Part shown: piece by piece, positions 43,655 through 52,760 of the stretch
Position numbering within the stretch: the first letter of the stretch is position 1
How the letters are laid out: each line of letters opens with the position of its first letter
Source: Mesorhizobium sp. M7A.F.Ca.US.006.01.1.1
GTDB taxonomy: Bacteria > Pseudomonadota > Alphaproteobacteria > Rhizobiales > Rhizobiaceae
Direction of reading: 5' to 3'
Assembly (NCBI RefSeq): GCF_003997935.1
Contig: NZ_RZQL01000013.1
Span: 1-55,443, forward strand
Length of the DNA stretch: 55,443 nucleotides
Position numbers and translations under genes: made by a program
Notes under the pieces: generated by a model
Told to the model about the DNA's origin: nothing
The model's input: only the letters and a program-made list of their open reading frames with translations
The model's database searches: none

Positions 43655-44917
43655 CTACTGGATCGCCGCGCTCTGCAGTTCGCTGCTGAACCTCACCTCG
43701 ATGGTGTCTCCAGGCGCAACCTCAGTGTCCTGGTCGACCGGTCGACCTCTCGACGCGTCGCCGGCCCCGCCGGTTATTGTGATCCGCGCCTGAAAGGTTT
43801 CGCCGGCGACCGGCAGTGGAAGCGCGGACGCCCCCGATGGCTGAAGCTTCTGGCTGGCTGCGTGGAGCCTTGCAGTGGTCTCGGCCAGGCGAAGGTCGGT
43901 GTCCCTCAACTCGTTCAGAAGGCCAATCCTTCTTTGATTTTCATTGCGTTCCTGCTGCCTGACGGAGTCTTCCTGCTGGCGCCGCGTTCTCATCAGTTCG
44001 ACCGAGGTCTCCAGCGCCCGGCTCGACGACATCAGCACGGCACGCCTGACGTCGGCGAGCCTGCTGTTGGTCAGGTTGCCCGATTCGAACGATTTGGTGA
44101 CCCGCGCAAGATCGTCCTCATCCTGTTTCACCGCGGCCGCTTCCGTTTGCTCGCGCTTGAGCAGAACCTCGACCTGAGCCTCGGCATCCTTGGCGGTCTT
44201 GTCGAGATAGCTTTGCTCCTGTTGAAAATTGTTCAGCGAAATCTTGAGGCCCTCCGCTTCCGCCTGCGCGACCGCCGATATCAATGCATTCGACAGGGGC
44301 GAGCCTTGCGGCGGCTGCATCTCAAATTCTGCCTGGTTCTGAAGTTCGGCGCGGATGCGGGCGCCATGAAAGTAGTCCCTGATGTAGTCCCCCCAGATCG
44401 ACTCGTAGTCGCGTCGCAGATCAACGGGATCAGGTCCGCTTTGGCTTGCCCGAGACCGCAGGAGACTGAAACCGCCGGCGACCGCGATTGCCTGGCGGAC
44501 AGTCATGAGTGGCCGGTAAGTCTGCTGCCCTGGCGTCAGCACATCGCCAGTCACATAGATCGGACGGTACTCCGCGATCACGGCCGTGACGTCGCTCGGC
44601 TTGATGACGATCATTTGTTCCCGTCCATCAGGCAGGCGCTGATGGACGATCTTGGTTGGCAGCACCGCCTCCATGCGCGTCTGCAATTCGGCCGGCGTCA
44701 GCCCGCCAACCGGGATCATCCCGAACTCAGGCAGCGCGATCGAGCCATCCATCTGGACGATCGCGCGTTGCGTTCGCTCCGCTATTGAGGCTATTCCTAT
44801 CTCCACCGTATCGCCGGGCGACAGCTTATAGGCCACCGGCGCTTCAGCCGCGGCTGCGATATCCAGGGCCAGGCAGCCGGCAAGGGCTGCAAAGAAAATT
44901 CGGCTAACGAAGGCCAT
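43655..44917 (-). CDS. Polysaccharide export periplasmic protein, ExoF/Wza-like
   Basis: A 420-residue exported protein. Residues 1-24 are a signal peptide; YKLSPGDTVEIGIA and MDGSIALPEFG form the polysaccharide-export domain, and VYVTGDVLTPGQQTY-like IYVTGDVLTPGQQTYRP begins a SLBB segment. From about 200 to 345 it is rich in Ala, Glu, Gln and Arg, as a long coiled coil, which is the layout and length of rhizobial ExoF. Wza itself lacks the coiled coil. ATG 44917 follows GGGAG; an upstream TTG is ruled out by spacing. Last gene of the glycan operon. Confidence 0.85.
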   Translation of the reverse strand: MAFVSRIFFAALAGCLALDIAAAAEAPVAYKLSPGDTVEIGIASIAERTQRAIVQMDGSIALPEFGMIPVGGLTPAELQTRMEAVLPTKIVHQRLPDGREQMIVIKPSDVTAVIAEYRPIYVTGDVLTPGQQTYRPLMTVRQAIAVAGGFSLLRSRASQSGPDPVDLRRDYESIWGDYIRDYFHGARIRAELQNQAEFEMQPPQGSPLSNALISAVAQAEAEGLKISLNNFQQEQSYLDKTAKDAEAQVEVLLKREQTEAAAVKQDEDDLARVTKSFESGNLTNSRLADVRRAVLMSSSRALETSVELMRTRRQQEDSVRQQERNENQRRIGLLNELRDTDLRLAETTARLHAASQKLQPSGASALPLPVAGETFQARITITGGAGDASRGRPVDQDTEVAPGDTIEVRFSSELQSAAIQ

Positions 44918-44933
44918 TGATGGCAATCTCCCT

Positions 44934-46163
44934 TTAATTCAGGCCCGGCTGCTGCGGCCAATCGAGATGGGCGACGAATTCGTAGACCGGCCCACCAGGC
45001 ACCCCCCAATTGCTCGACCAGATCACTTGCGACCCATCAGGGGACGGGGAGGCGTGCGTCTCGCTCCAATAGTCGAACGGAGCGTTTCGCGTCTGCACGA
45101 TGCGTCGGACCTCCTGACGACCGTCGACACGCAGCGCGATAACTTCGCGCGTGTATGGCGCCCAGTCCGGGTGGCTCCGAACCTCATCGGGATTGCCCCC
45201 GTAACTTATAAATGCCCATTCGGGCCTGTCCAAAGCACGCAGCGACGTATGCTCGGCCTCACCGTACTTCGTGAGCGACGTGACCTTTCCATCGGACAGC
45301 CGACGCTTGATCACCTGATATTTGTCCGGAGCGGATTTGCTGGTTCCGACGTAAATTTCGCTGCCATCCGCATCGAGAGTCAAATCGCCATGGCCGGGCC
45401 GATGATGATCCTTCCACGTCTGGCGCAGGGTGCCGTCGACTGCGAAAATGGCTCGCTGCTCGGTGCCGTCGACCAGATTTTGGAAACACAGGATGTTCTC
45501 TCCAAGCGGAGAAATGGTGCAGGAACTGGTCGTTCCGGCAACCTGGGCGAGATCGATGTCCGGGTATTTCAGACGCCGGTCGATGTCGTATGCGAAGACG
45601 ACAGCAGCTCCATCATTGCGGGTCGCGCGTACGGCAATGCGGTTGCCGTCACGACTAGGATTTCCCTTGGACGGGCCAAATTCGAGATCCCGATATTTCG
45701 TTGCGGCATACACTATGTCCTCACGATTGGTGCGGGGCGCCCAGATCGAAATCTTCTGACCATCGACACAGATCATCATCTCCGCGTTTCGGGGGCGCCA
45801 CTCGCACTCACCCGACTTGTTGCGATGAAACAAAGGGAGGTAGGTTTTCCCGTCGAGAAAACACATGCCGTTGCAGCCGTTCATGAGGACGAGGAGGCTC
45901 TGATCTGCATTCCAGGCTTGCGCGCTCGAGTAACGATGACTGCAATATATTTTGCCGCAGACAATTCCGCTGCCAAGCGCTCCGGGCTGGGTGATCCGAG
46001 TAAAGCGGATCCCTGTCGCCGGATCAGTTGCAGGTTTCAGATAAGCGGGCAGATCCATTGCCGGCTCCGTGCCTGCCGCACCGCTCGGCCGGTTTCCGGC
46101 TGTGTGCAGCGCCAGCAGAGCGGCCATCAACAGCACAGCCGGTATGAGCCGCGGAAAGGTCAT
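44934..46163 (-). CDS. Secreted propeller-like protein of unknown function in the glycan operon
   Basis: A 409-residue protein with a signal peptide or anchor (residues 1-30, hydrophobic run after MTFPRLIP). Eight cysteines lie in the first half of the mature protein (GIVCGKIYC, NGCNGMC, GECEW, MMICVDG, SSCTISP, ILCFQN), suggesting disulfides in the periplasm or outside. Repeated SPDGS/LDADGSEIYVGT-like strands suggest a beta propeller. Its start overlaps the stop of the dehydratase gene by four bases, and the ExoF-like gene follows 16 bases on. It could be a glycan-modifying lyase or a scaffold; I recognise no catalytic motif. Confidence 0.7.
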   Translation of the reverse strand: MTFPRLIPAVLLMAALLALHTAGNRPSGAAGTEPAMDLPAYLKPATDPATGIRFTRITQPGALGSGIVCGKIYCSHRYSSAQAWNADQSLLVLMNGCNGMCFLDGKTYLPLFHRNKSGECEWRPRNAEMMICVDGQKISIWAPRTNREDIVYAATKYRDLEFGPSKGNPSRDGNRIAVRATRNDGAAVVFAYDIDRRLKYPDIDLAQVAGTTSSCTISPLGENILCFQNLVDGTEQRAIFAVDGTLRQTWKDHHRPGHGDLTLDADGSEIYVGTSKSAPDKYQVIKRRLSDGKVTSLTKYGEAEHTSLRALDRPEWAFISYGGNPDEVRSHPDWAPYTREVIALRVDGRQEVRRIVQTRNAPFDYWSETHASPSPDGSQVIWSSNWGVPGGPVYEFVAHLDWPQQPGLN

Positions 46164-47164
46164 GTCATGTAGCTCATTTCGCGTCGGACGCGGCCTTCGG
46201 TGAGCCGCGAGCGCCACCATTCGATGGTCCTTTCCAGACCATCACGCAGGCTCGTATGTGCCCGCCATCCGACTTTACTTTCAAGGTTTGAGGAATCGGC
46301 GAGCAACGCGCGAACCTCGGAGTTTTGCGGCCGCATCCGGCTTTCATCTCGACGAACTGGTTTCCTGGTGCCACTCAACTCGAGCACCAACTCCAAAACG
46401 TCCGAGACACTGACGGCGCGCTGGCTGCCGGCATTGTAAGCATGGCCAAATTCAAGCTCGGCCGCCCCTGCCGCCACAAATGCCGCCGCAGTGTCTTCCA
46501 CAAAGGTAAGGTCGCGGATAGGGCTGGTGTCGCCGACCATGATCGCCGGACATTTCTCGTCCAGAGCCTGCCTTATGATGGTCGGCACGATGGCCCGCTC
46601 GCTCTGGCGCGGCCCGTATGTATTGAACGGTCGCAGGATGACCACCGGCACATCGAAGGACCTGGCATAGGACGCCGCCATCATGTCCGCCCCGATCTTG
46701 GATGCAGAGTAGGGGGACTGTCCCTGCAACGGGTGGGATTCGTGGATCGGCATGGTCAGAGCGGTGCCATAAACCTCGCTTGTGGACGTATGCACAATAC
46801 GTTCGGTTTCCCAGTGGCGTGCCGCTTCGAGGACATTCACGGTGCCCAGAACATTGGTTTCCACATAGGATTGGGCAGCCGCGTAGGAATAGGGAATCGC
46901 AATCAGCGCAGCCAGATGAAACACCACCGCCTGGCCGCGCACGATCCGGTTGATGAACGCGCTGTCACGAACGTCCCCACGAATGCATTGCACCTGACTT
47001 CGAACGTGGTCGGGCAAATCATCCAGCCAGCCATGGCTGTCGAACGAGTTGTAGAGGGCCAATGCCGTGACATCGGCGCCTTCGAGCACCAGCGCTTCCG
47101 TGAGGTGGGATCCGATAAATCCATCCGCACCCGTGACCAGGACCTTCCTGCCGTGATAACTCAC
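46160..47164 (-). CDS. NAD-dependent sugar-nucleotide 4,6-dehydratase, LegB-like
   Basis: A 334-residue extended SDR. The NAD motif is VTGADGFIGSH, the HLAALIAIPYSY segment follows, the catalytic pair is in SPYSASK, and RPFNTYGPRQS is the sugar-nucleotide segment. The YNSFDSHGWLDDLP insertion near residue 40 is the hallmark of LegB-type UDP-GlcNAc 4,6-dehydratases. The start is GTG at 47164 with AAAGGAG upstream. With the aminotransferase encoded at 47936 it would give a 4-amino-4,6-dideoxy sugar nucleotide. The substrate is inferred from similarity alone. Confidence 0.85.
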   Translation of the reverse strand: MSYHGRKVLVTGADGFIGSHLTEALVLEGADVTALALYNSFDSHGWLDDLPDHVRSQVQCIRGDVRDSAFINRIVRGQAVVFHLAALIAIPYSYAAAQSYVETNVLGTVNVLEAARHWETERIVHTSTSEVYGTALTMPIHESHPLQGQSPYSASKIGADMMAASYARSFDVPVVILRPFNTYGPRQSERAIVPTIIRQALDEKCPAIMVGDTSPIRDLTFVEDTAAAFVAAGAAELEFGHAYNAGSQRAVSVSDVLELVLELSGTRKPVRRDESRMRPQNSEVRALLADSSNLESKVGWRAHTSLRDGLERTIEWWRSRLTEGRVRREMSYMT

Positions 47165-47264
47165 GACCGCGCACTCCTTTGATCGTGTGAGCCGTCAAAC
47201 TGGCGAACGAACAACAATCCATTCATGCCAAACTCTCCTCAATTTCCAACTCTACCCACTTGCT

Positions 47265-47939
47265 CTACCCACTTGCCGCGGGAGGTAGCGACACGCCGAA
47301 AACCGCCCTGAAGCCTCGCATTATCCAGACGAGGTCCGATGCAATCGTGCGCCGCGGATAGTAGGCGAGGTCGATCGTTGCCTTGGCCGGGAACAGGACC
47401 TCTCGGTAAAACAGGAGCGGATCAAGGGAGGGCGGGTAAAAACAGGCTTCGTGACGGAAGAGAACCTGGGTCGGGCCGAGCAGGCCGGGCTTCCACTGTA
47501 GGACGGCTTCATTGCCGCCGCGGAAACAATCGGCGAAGGCAAGGCTTTCCGGCCGCGGGCCGACAATTGCCATGTCTCCCGTAAAAACGTTCCACAGTTG
47601 CGGCAATTCATCAAGTTTCGTTGCCGCGAGAAAACGGCCTATCCGCGTCATGCGGCTGTCATCGTTCATGGTCAGGGCAAGGCCGAAAGGATCGGCTGTC
47701 GTCTTGAATTTGCGGAACTTGTACATGCGAAACGGTTTTGCGCCGGCACCCAGGCGCGTCTGTGCGAAAAGCACGGGCCAACCACCCTCGACCAAGAGTG
47801 CAACAGCAATCAATAGCATCAGCGGAGCGAGTGCCATTCCCGCGGCTGCGGCGAGGATGATGTCCATCGCGCGTCTGGCAATTCCGTGGCTGGTGCCAGC
47901 TACGGCGGGCCGATGCATCGTCACGTCGAGTGCGTTCAT
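47265..47939 (-). CDS. Monotopic sugar-phosphate transferase to a lipid carrier (PglC/ExoY family)
   Basis: A 224-residue phosphoglycosyltransferase that starts glycan assembly by moving a sugar-phosphate to undecaprenyl phosphate. After a short basic N-terminus there is one re-entrant hydrophobic segment (about 28-50), then MYKFRKFKT (usually KFRTM), RIGRFLAATKLDELPQLWNV with the catalytic Asp-Glu pair, and IVGPRPE. It lacks the extra N-terminal helices of large WbaP-type enzymes. ATG 47939 overlaps the aminotransferase stop by four bases. It would use the amino sugar made by the neighbours. Confidence 0.9.
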   Translation of the reverse strand: MNALDVTMHRPAVAGTSHGIARRAMDIILAAAAGMALAPLMLLIAVALLVEGGWPVLFAQTRLGAGAKPFRMYKFRKFKTTADPFGLALTMNDDSRMTRIGRFLAATKLDELPQLWNVFTGDMAIVGPRPESLAFADCFRGGNEAVLQWKPGLLGPTQVLFRHEACFYPPSLDPLLFYREVLFPAKATIDLAYYPRRTIASDLVWIMRGFRAVFGVSLPPAASG

Positions 47940-49072
47940 GCCGCTGCTCCCGCACGCCCGCTGCTTTCAATCGCGGTGGCCAATGCAACAACCACCGACT
48001 CGATCGCACTTGCCGTAATTTGCGGGTGTAGTGGAATCGTCAACTCCCGCTGCGCGAAATCCTCGGTCTTCGGCAGATGGATTTCAGTGAACATTTGGCG
48101 ATAGAGCGTCATCTGGTGCACGGGCGTATAGTGGATTGTGGTCTGTATCCCCTTCGTTCGCAGGTGGTCGATCACCGTTTGCCGGTCGACGTCAGGTGGC
48201 AGGAGGACAGGCATGATGTGATAGGCCGAGGTCCGCGGTTTGCAGAACGGGACTGTCACGGCCGAGCAATAGTCTGCGATCAGACGTCGATAGAGGACGA
48301 CCAATATGCGCCGGATTTCATTCCATTCCTGCAGGTTCTGAAGCTGGACCAAGCCAATAGCGGCGCGCAATTCATCCATGCGATAATTGAAACCGAGCAT
48401 CGTCACATCATATTGCGGCGTGCGGCTGTTCAGCCGCTGATGTGTGCCGCTGGTCATCCCATGTCCGCGAGCCTGGCGGATCGCTTCGCGGAGCTGTGCA
48501 TCCCGGGCGATTACGGCTCCACCTTCCGCGGTGGTCATGTTCTTGTTGCCGTAGAAGCTGAAGGCGGCGGCCGCACCGTAAGTCCCCACCTCCTTAAGGC
48601 CGGGAGCATGCGCGGCATCCTCGACGATATGCAGTCCTCGCACACGGGCAAATCTCTGCCACTCTTCCCGGTCGGCGAGGTAGCCGGCAAAGTGGACGAG
48701 AATGACAGCCTTGGTGCGTCCGGTGCACTTGGCTTCCGCGTCGCTTAGGGACATCAGTGGCACTTCGGCCGACTCTATGTCGACGAATACCGGTGTTGCT
48801 CCTACGTAGAGCACTGCATTCGCGGTCGCCACGAAGGTCAGCGAGGGAACCAGCACTTCGTCTCCAGGGCCGATCCCAAGTGCATGGAGAATGAGATGCA
48901 GGGCGGCGGTGCAAGAGCTGACGGCAACGCAATCGACCGCATCATGCACGGCCGCGAAGGCCTCTTCAAAGGCTCGCACCTGGTCCCCCATCGTCAGCCA
49001 CCCACTGTCGACAACTTTGGCCAAGGCCGCCTTTTCCGGAAAGCCAAGAATAGGAGCGCTGACCAAGAGCAT
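47936..49072 (-). CDS. PLP-dependent sugar-nucleotide aminotransferase (DegT/DnrJ/EryC1/StrS family)
   Basis: A 378-residue aminotransferase. SSCTAALHLIL binds the cofactor phosphate, VEDAAHAPG carries the Asp that holds PLP nitrogen, and SFYGNKNMTTAEGG contains the Schiff-base Lys. GGAGG lies five bases before ATG 49072. It would transfer an amino group to the 4-keto sugar formed by the LegB-like dehydratase, giving a 4-amino sugar. No N-acetyltransferase gene is found in this operon. Confidence 0.92.
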   Translation of the reverse strand: MLLVSAPILGFPEKAALAKVVDSGWLTMGDQVRAFEEAFAAVHDAVDCVAVSSCTAALHLILHALGIGPGDEVLVPSLTFVATANAVLYVGATPVFVDIESAEVPLMSLSDAEAKCTGRTKAVILVHFAGYLADREEWQRFARVRGLHIVEDAAHAPGLKEVGTYGAAAAFSFYGNKNMTTAEGGAVIARDAQLREAIRQARGHGMTSGTHQRLNSRTPQYDVTMLGFNYRMDELRAAIGLVQLQNLQEWNEIRRILVVLYRRLIADYCSAVTVPFCKPRTSAYHIMPVLLPPDVDRQTVIDHLRTKGIQTTIHYTPVHQMTLYRQMFTEIHLPKTEDFAQRELTIPLHPQITASAIESVVVALATAIESSGRAGAAA

Positions 49073-49111
49073 TACGACCTCCTCATGTTGGCGCGGTCGA
49101 GCGTTCAGCCC

Positions 49112-49834
49112 TCAAGCGGCCGCTGCCGAGACCTCGATCGATGCGGACTGCTCTTCCCAGGCAATGGTTTGTGCGTTTTGAAAATCCTCAACGCGTCCGA
49201 TATCCAGCCAAAGCCCGTCATGTTTGTAGACGTGCACATTCGTGCCGTTTTGCATCATTTGCAGCATGAGGTCGTCGAATCCAAAGGCGATGCCGTCAGG
49301 TATAAAGCGAAAAACGTCTGGATTCATGCAATATATTCCCATACTTACCAGATGAGATAGCGTGGGTTTTTCACGAAATACTTTGACAGTATTATCGATC
49401 TCATCGATGACGCCGAAGTCCATCTTGATGACGCGGGAAGCTGTGGCGATGGTGACTGGATCCGTGTGAGTGCGGTGTGACGCCACAAACCGGCTAAGAC
49501 TGAGATCGGTAAGTACGTCCCCATTGAGAACAATGAACGGCTCGTCCAGTTGCTCCCTGATCAGGGAGAGCGGGCCAATGGTGCCGAGAGGTTCCATCTC
49601 CTGGGTATAGCGTATCCTTAGATTCCACTGTGACCCGTCTCCGCATACGGTGCGGATCAAGTGCCCCAGATAGCCGGTCGTGACGTAGACTTCCTGAATG
49701 CCGTTCCGTCGCAGCCACTTCAAAAGCAATTCAAGAACCGGTCGAGCACCGATCGGCATGAGAGGCTTGGGCAAGATGGATGTGAAAGGCCGAAGGCGTG
49801 TTCCCATTCCACCGCACTGAATGACCGCTTTCAT
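49112..49834 (-). CDS. Sugar-phosphate nucleotidyltransferase
   Basis: A 240-residue nucleotidyltransferase. The N-terminal MKAVIQCGGMGTRLRPFT is a near-standard pyrophosphorylase motif (GGxGTRLRPLT) and SILPKPLMPIGARPVLE follows, with LNGDVLTD for the metal-binding Asp. It activates a sugar-1-phosphate to a nucleotide sugar; the base is unknown. AGGAGGACGAG precedes the ATG. First gene of the glycan operon that runs to 43655. Confidence 0.9.
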   Translation of the reverse strand: MKAVIQCGGMGTRLRPFTSILPKPLMPIGARPVLELLLKWLRRNGIQEVYVTTGYLGHLIRTVCGDGSQWNLRIRYTQEMEPLGTIGPLSLIREQLDEPFIVLNGDVLTDLSLSRFVASHRTHTDPVTIATASRVIKMDFGVIDEIDNTVKVFREKPTLSHLVSMGIYCMNPDVFRFIPDGIAFGFDDLMLQMMQNGTNVHVYKHDGLWLDIGRVEDFQNAQTIAWEEQSASIEVSAAAA

Positions 49835-50344
49835 CTCGTCCTCCTATTGATACGACTGTCGCGGTGTTGTGGGTCCAGCCCACCCGGCCGGAGGGTACGC
49901 CAGTGTTGGCTTCGCCTCTCCGGAGTGCAGCGATGGTAAGTGGCGCACGAGAGGGCGTCGTCGTGCATTTGAATGGCACTTTCCCGGCCTTTTGACTTCA
50001 GTATCCCAGCTGGCAGGGCATGGGCGCGGCAGGGCGATCAATCAGAGCTGGGGAGCTGTATCCGCTCGATTGGCACTACTGTGGATATGTCCGACGCCGG
50101 CAACGACCCCCTCGGAAGGGCATCGCTACCGTTCGTACGAAAAAAACACTTCAATATCTGGCCCTGAAATGTGTGCGATTGTAAGCTATATTAGAATGTT
50201 GAAATGTGCGGATGGGTGGCGGCGGGCGTCGACATACGGGGGATCAGCGGGCGGCTGATCTGTGTTGGGTCACCGTACAGTCCATCCAGACGGAGGTTTC
50301 GGCAGCTAGGGACATATGCGGGGCTGCCAAAAGGTGGGTGGTTC
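49835..50344. promoter_or_regulatory. Divergent control region between glycan operon and response regulator
   Basis: These 510 bases hold no supported gene and must contain promoters for both directions. The part from 50130 to 50215 is AT-rich. A perfect palindrome GATCAGC-GCTGATC (50242-50260) lies 85 bases before the response-regulator start. A nine-base direct repeat TGAAATGTG occurs at 50165 and 50200, 35 bases apart. These are candidate binding sites for the nearby LuxR-type proteins, by position only. Confidence 0.4.
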
Positions 50345-51019
50345 ATGTATCGTATTATCATCGCCGACGATCACGGCTTGTATCGTCGTGGGCTGCGACT
50401 GGCATTGATGGCCGGCATTCCAGACTTGGAAATATTCGAAGCGGCGTGTTTTGATACCGTCATAAGCCTGCTTGAAGATCAGGCGCCCGTTGATCTCGCC
50501 ATCCTCGACCTGAACATGCCGGGACTGTCCGGTCAGGATGATCTTCGCGACGTCTTACCGGCTCATCCCGACACACGGTTTGCAATTGTCTCGGGGACCG
50601 ATTCACGCGCCGAGATTCTGACTGCCCTTTCGATTGGACTTCATGGCTATATCGTAAAGTCCCAAACGGACGAGGAGGTGGTCCTGGCAGTGAACGAAAT
50701 CCTGGCCGGCCGTATTTACGTTCCGGCACTTCTTTCACACAGGTCCAAGGAGTCGGTACGCCTTCCATCCGAGGCTCCCACGCAAATGCCCCACAGGACC
50801 ACCAGCGTCAACAATCTGGGCAGGCTTACGTCCAGACAGAAGCAAGTCCTCAGGTTGATGGCGGAAGGTTACTCGAACAAAGAGATTGCCCGCTCTCTTG
50901 AAATTGCAGAAGCGACGACGAAGATACATGCTGCCGCCGTCCTGCGCGAACTTGGGGCACGAAATCGGACAGAAGCCGCGGTCCTGCTGAAGACATGGGC
51001 CGCCAGAGACATCAACTAG
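50345..51019 (+). CDS. Two-component response regulator, NarL/LuxR family
   Basis: A 224-residue regulator. The receiver domain has the acidic pair Asp8-Asp9, phosphorylated Asp55 in AILDLNMPG and Lys105 in YIVKSQ. The C-terminal HTH (about 158-215) reads LTSRQKQVLRLMAEGYSNKEIARSLEIAEATTK. ATG 50345 follows AGGTGGGTGG and begins the receiver fold; an upstream ATG at 50204 adds unrelated sequence. It converges with the kinase gene, sharing eight bases at the 3' ends. Probably controls the glycan genes. Confidence 0.92.
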   Translation: MYRIIIADDHGLYRRGLRLALMAGIPDLEIFEAACFDTVISLLEDQAPVDLAILDLNMPGLSGQDDLRDVLPAHPDTRFAIVSGTDSRAEILTALSIGLHGYIVKSQTDEEVVLAVNEILAGRIYVPALLSHRSKESVRLPSEAPTQMPHRTTSVNNLGRLTSRQKQVLRLMAEGYSNKEIARSLEIAEATTKIHAAAVLRELGARNRTEAAVLLKTWAARDIN

Positions 51020-52754
51020 CGCCGATTGCTTTTGGCGGCAGCCGGACCGAATATTTCAGTCCGTGATCCAGCATCTCAAGCTTGGAAGAGTGGCCCACGA
51101 TAGGCTCACCGTCGGCTCCAATAATCAACGACCCGAAACCACGCCGAGCCGAGGCGGAGACCCGGCGCTCTCCCGATTCCGACCATTCAAACACTATGTC
51201 GGCGTCGGGTTCCTGGGCTGCGAATCGCCACAGGACCTCGATCCGGCCTGCCGGAGTGCCGAGAGCCCCATGCTTCACAGAATTGGTCGTAAGCTCGTGA
51301 ACGATCATTGCGAAGCTCTCAGCCGAACCCTCTGCCATTTTAACCTCGGGTCCACTGATCGAAATGTTGTGCGTCCCCATATAGGGCTGCAATTCCTGAG
51401 CAATGAGGTCACGCAGGGAAGCCGACAGGCTGCCATCGCGTGAAAGAAGCAGATGCGTCGCCTGGAGTGCGCCGATCTTCTCGATCAGTGTCTGCTTGTA
51501 GCGGGCGATATCATCGTCGGGAGCACCAACCATATTCACAAGCGCCGTGATCACCGGAAACAGATTGTTGAGCCTATGGCGCTGTTCAAGCATGGCCCGC
51601 TCTCGCTTCTTCGCCGCAGCCCGCAGCAAGATGGTTATGCGCCTATCGGTGAGATCCGCGGCGACTCCTATTCGCTGTGCACGACCGTCCCGCAATTCGT
51701 CCCGTCCCCGTAGAGCAATCCAGCGGATATGCCCTCCAGCTCGCCTGATGCGGATCTCCGCGTCGTAGTTGGCGCCTGATGCTAGTTCTCCCGGTGTGGT
51801 CAGATTCGGCAAATCGGCCGGGTGAACGACCGCGGCCAATTCCTGCAATGGACGGCACGGCGCGGGTGCCAGTCCCATCATTTCCCAGAACGCGGCCGAG
51901 CCATTCACGGACCCGCTCTCGAAATCTATGCGCCATGTCCCCAACCGGCTGGACGATAGCGCCAGGTCCAACCATTCCTTCTGAGCCCGGAGCGCCTCGC
52001 GGGCGGTTCGCTCTCCCGATATATCGTCCACCACCACAAAAATGCTGTGAGGGAGAGCATCGGCTGGCACGGCCAAAGACAGGGCCAATCTTGTCCACAA
52101 AACCGTGCCGTCTCTTCTCAGGAGACGGATCTCCGAGCCGAACGAAGTCGTGTCTTTCAGGCGAGCCAACGCTTCCGCCAAGATGTGGTTGTCGTCGGGG
52201 TGGACGAGTGCCTTGAGCGGCAGACTTGACAGCTCCTCCTCGACATGCCCTGTCATCTCACAAAGACGCTTGTTGGACCGTTGCAACTCTCCGTTCTCGC
52301 TCATGTTGGCAAAGCCAATGGCGGCACGTTCGAATGCCCAGCGATAACTGTTTTCAGTTGCTTCCAAGGCCGCGAGTCTAGCCTCCGCAACCTGCAAAAG
52401 GGTGCGATAGTCCTGCCTCTGCCGGTGGAAAGTCAGGGCGATCATCCCCCCTGCAACCAGCAGCAGAATGGCCCGAATCCAAACGTCGACGTCGGTTGGA
52501 TTGTGCACGACGTCCCGCGCCAACAAGCCGACAGCCGCCATCGCAAACGTTGCCGCAAGGGCAATCAGGCGATCTTCGAGATATGAGATGGCAATAATGG
52601 TGGGAACAAATTCAAAAAAGCCGATGTCGTATGTCACGGAGGCGGGCAGCGCCGTCTCGACCGCAAGTGTCGCGATCAGGAGCGACATCGAGGCAAGGTG
52701 GGTCAGCAACTTGCCTGAGCTGTTCGGATGCAAACTGAGCGAATGCAAACGCAT
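51012..52754 (-). CDS. Membrane HWE-family sensor histidine kinase with two PAS domains
   Basis: A 580-residue sensor kinase. Three to four hydrophobic segments occupy about residues 18-110, then a PAS domain (about 130-250) and a second PAS/PAC (about 265-380). The kinase core has EQRHRLNNLFPVITALVNM with the phospho-His and HELTTNSVKHGAL as the N-box, which together mark the HWE/HisKA_2 group common in alphaproteobacteria. The gene overlaps the response-regulator gene tail to tail. HWE kinases often act on single-domain or atypical regulators, so pairing with the adjacent NarL-type regulator is only probable. Confidence 0.9.
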   Translation of the reverse strand: MRLHSLSLHPNSSGKLLTHLASMSLLIATLAVETALPASVTYDIGFFEFVPTIIAISYLEDRLIALAATFAMAAVGLLARDVVHNPTDVDVWIRAILLLVAGGMIALTFHRQRQDYRTLLQVAEARLAALEATENSYRWAFERAAIGFANMSENGELQRSNKRLCEMTGHVEEELSSLPLKALVHPDDNHILAEALARLKDTTSFGSEIRLLRRDGTVLWTRLALSLAVPADALPHSIFVVVDDISGERTAREALRAQKEWLDLALSSSRLGTWRIDFESGSVNGSAAFWEMMGLAPAPCRPLQELAAVVHPADLPNLTTPGELASGANYDAEIRIRRAGGHIRWIALRGRDELRDGRAQRIGVAADLTDRRITILLRAAAKKRERAMLEQRHRLNNLFPVITALVNMVGAPDDDIARYKQTLIEKIGALQATHLLLSRDGSLSASLRDLIAQELQPYMGTHNISISGPEVKMAEGSAESFAMIVHELTTNSVKHGALGTPAGRIEVLWRFAAQEPDADIVFEWSESGERRVSASARRGFGSLIIGADGEPIVGHSSKLEMLDHGLKYSVRLPPKAIGAS

Positions 52755-52760
52755 GTGCCA

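Noticed and set aside
49960..49990. TGGCAC-containing sequence as a possible sigma-54 promoter
   Set aside because: The downstream TTGC element is missing at the required spacing.
49869..50258. A 129-codon plus-strand frame in the divergent control region
   Set aside because: There is no ribosome site or conserved feature, and its position matches a promoter region with palindromes.
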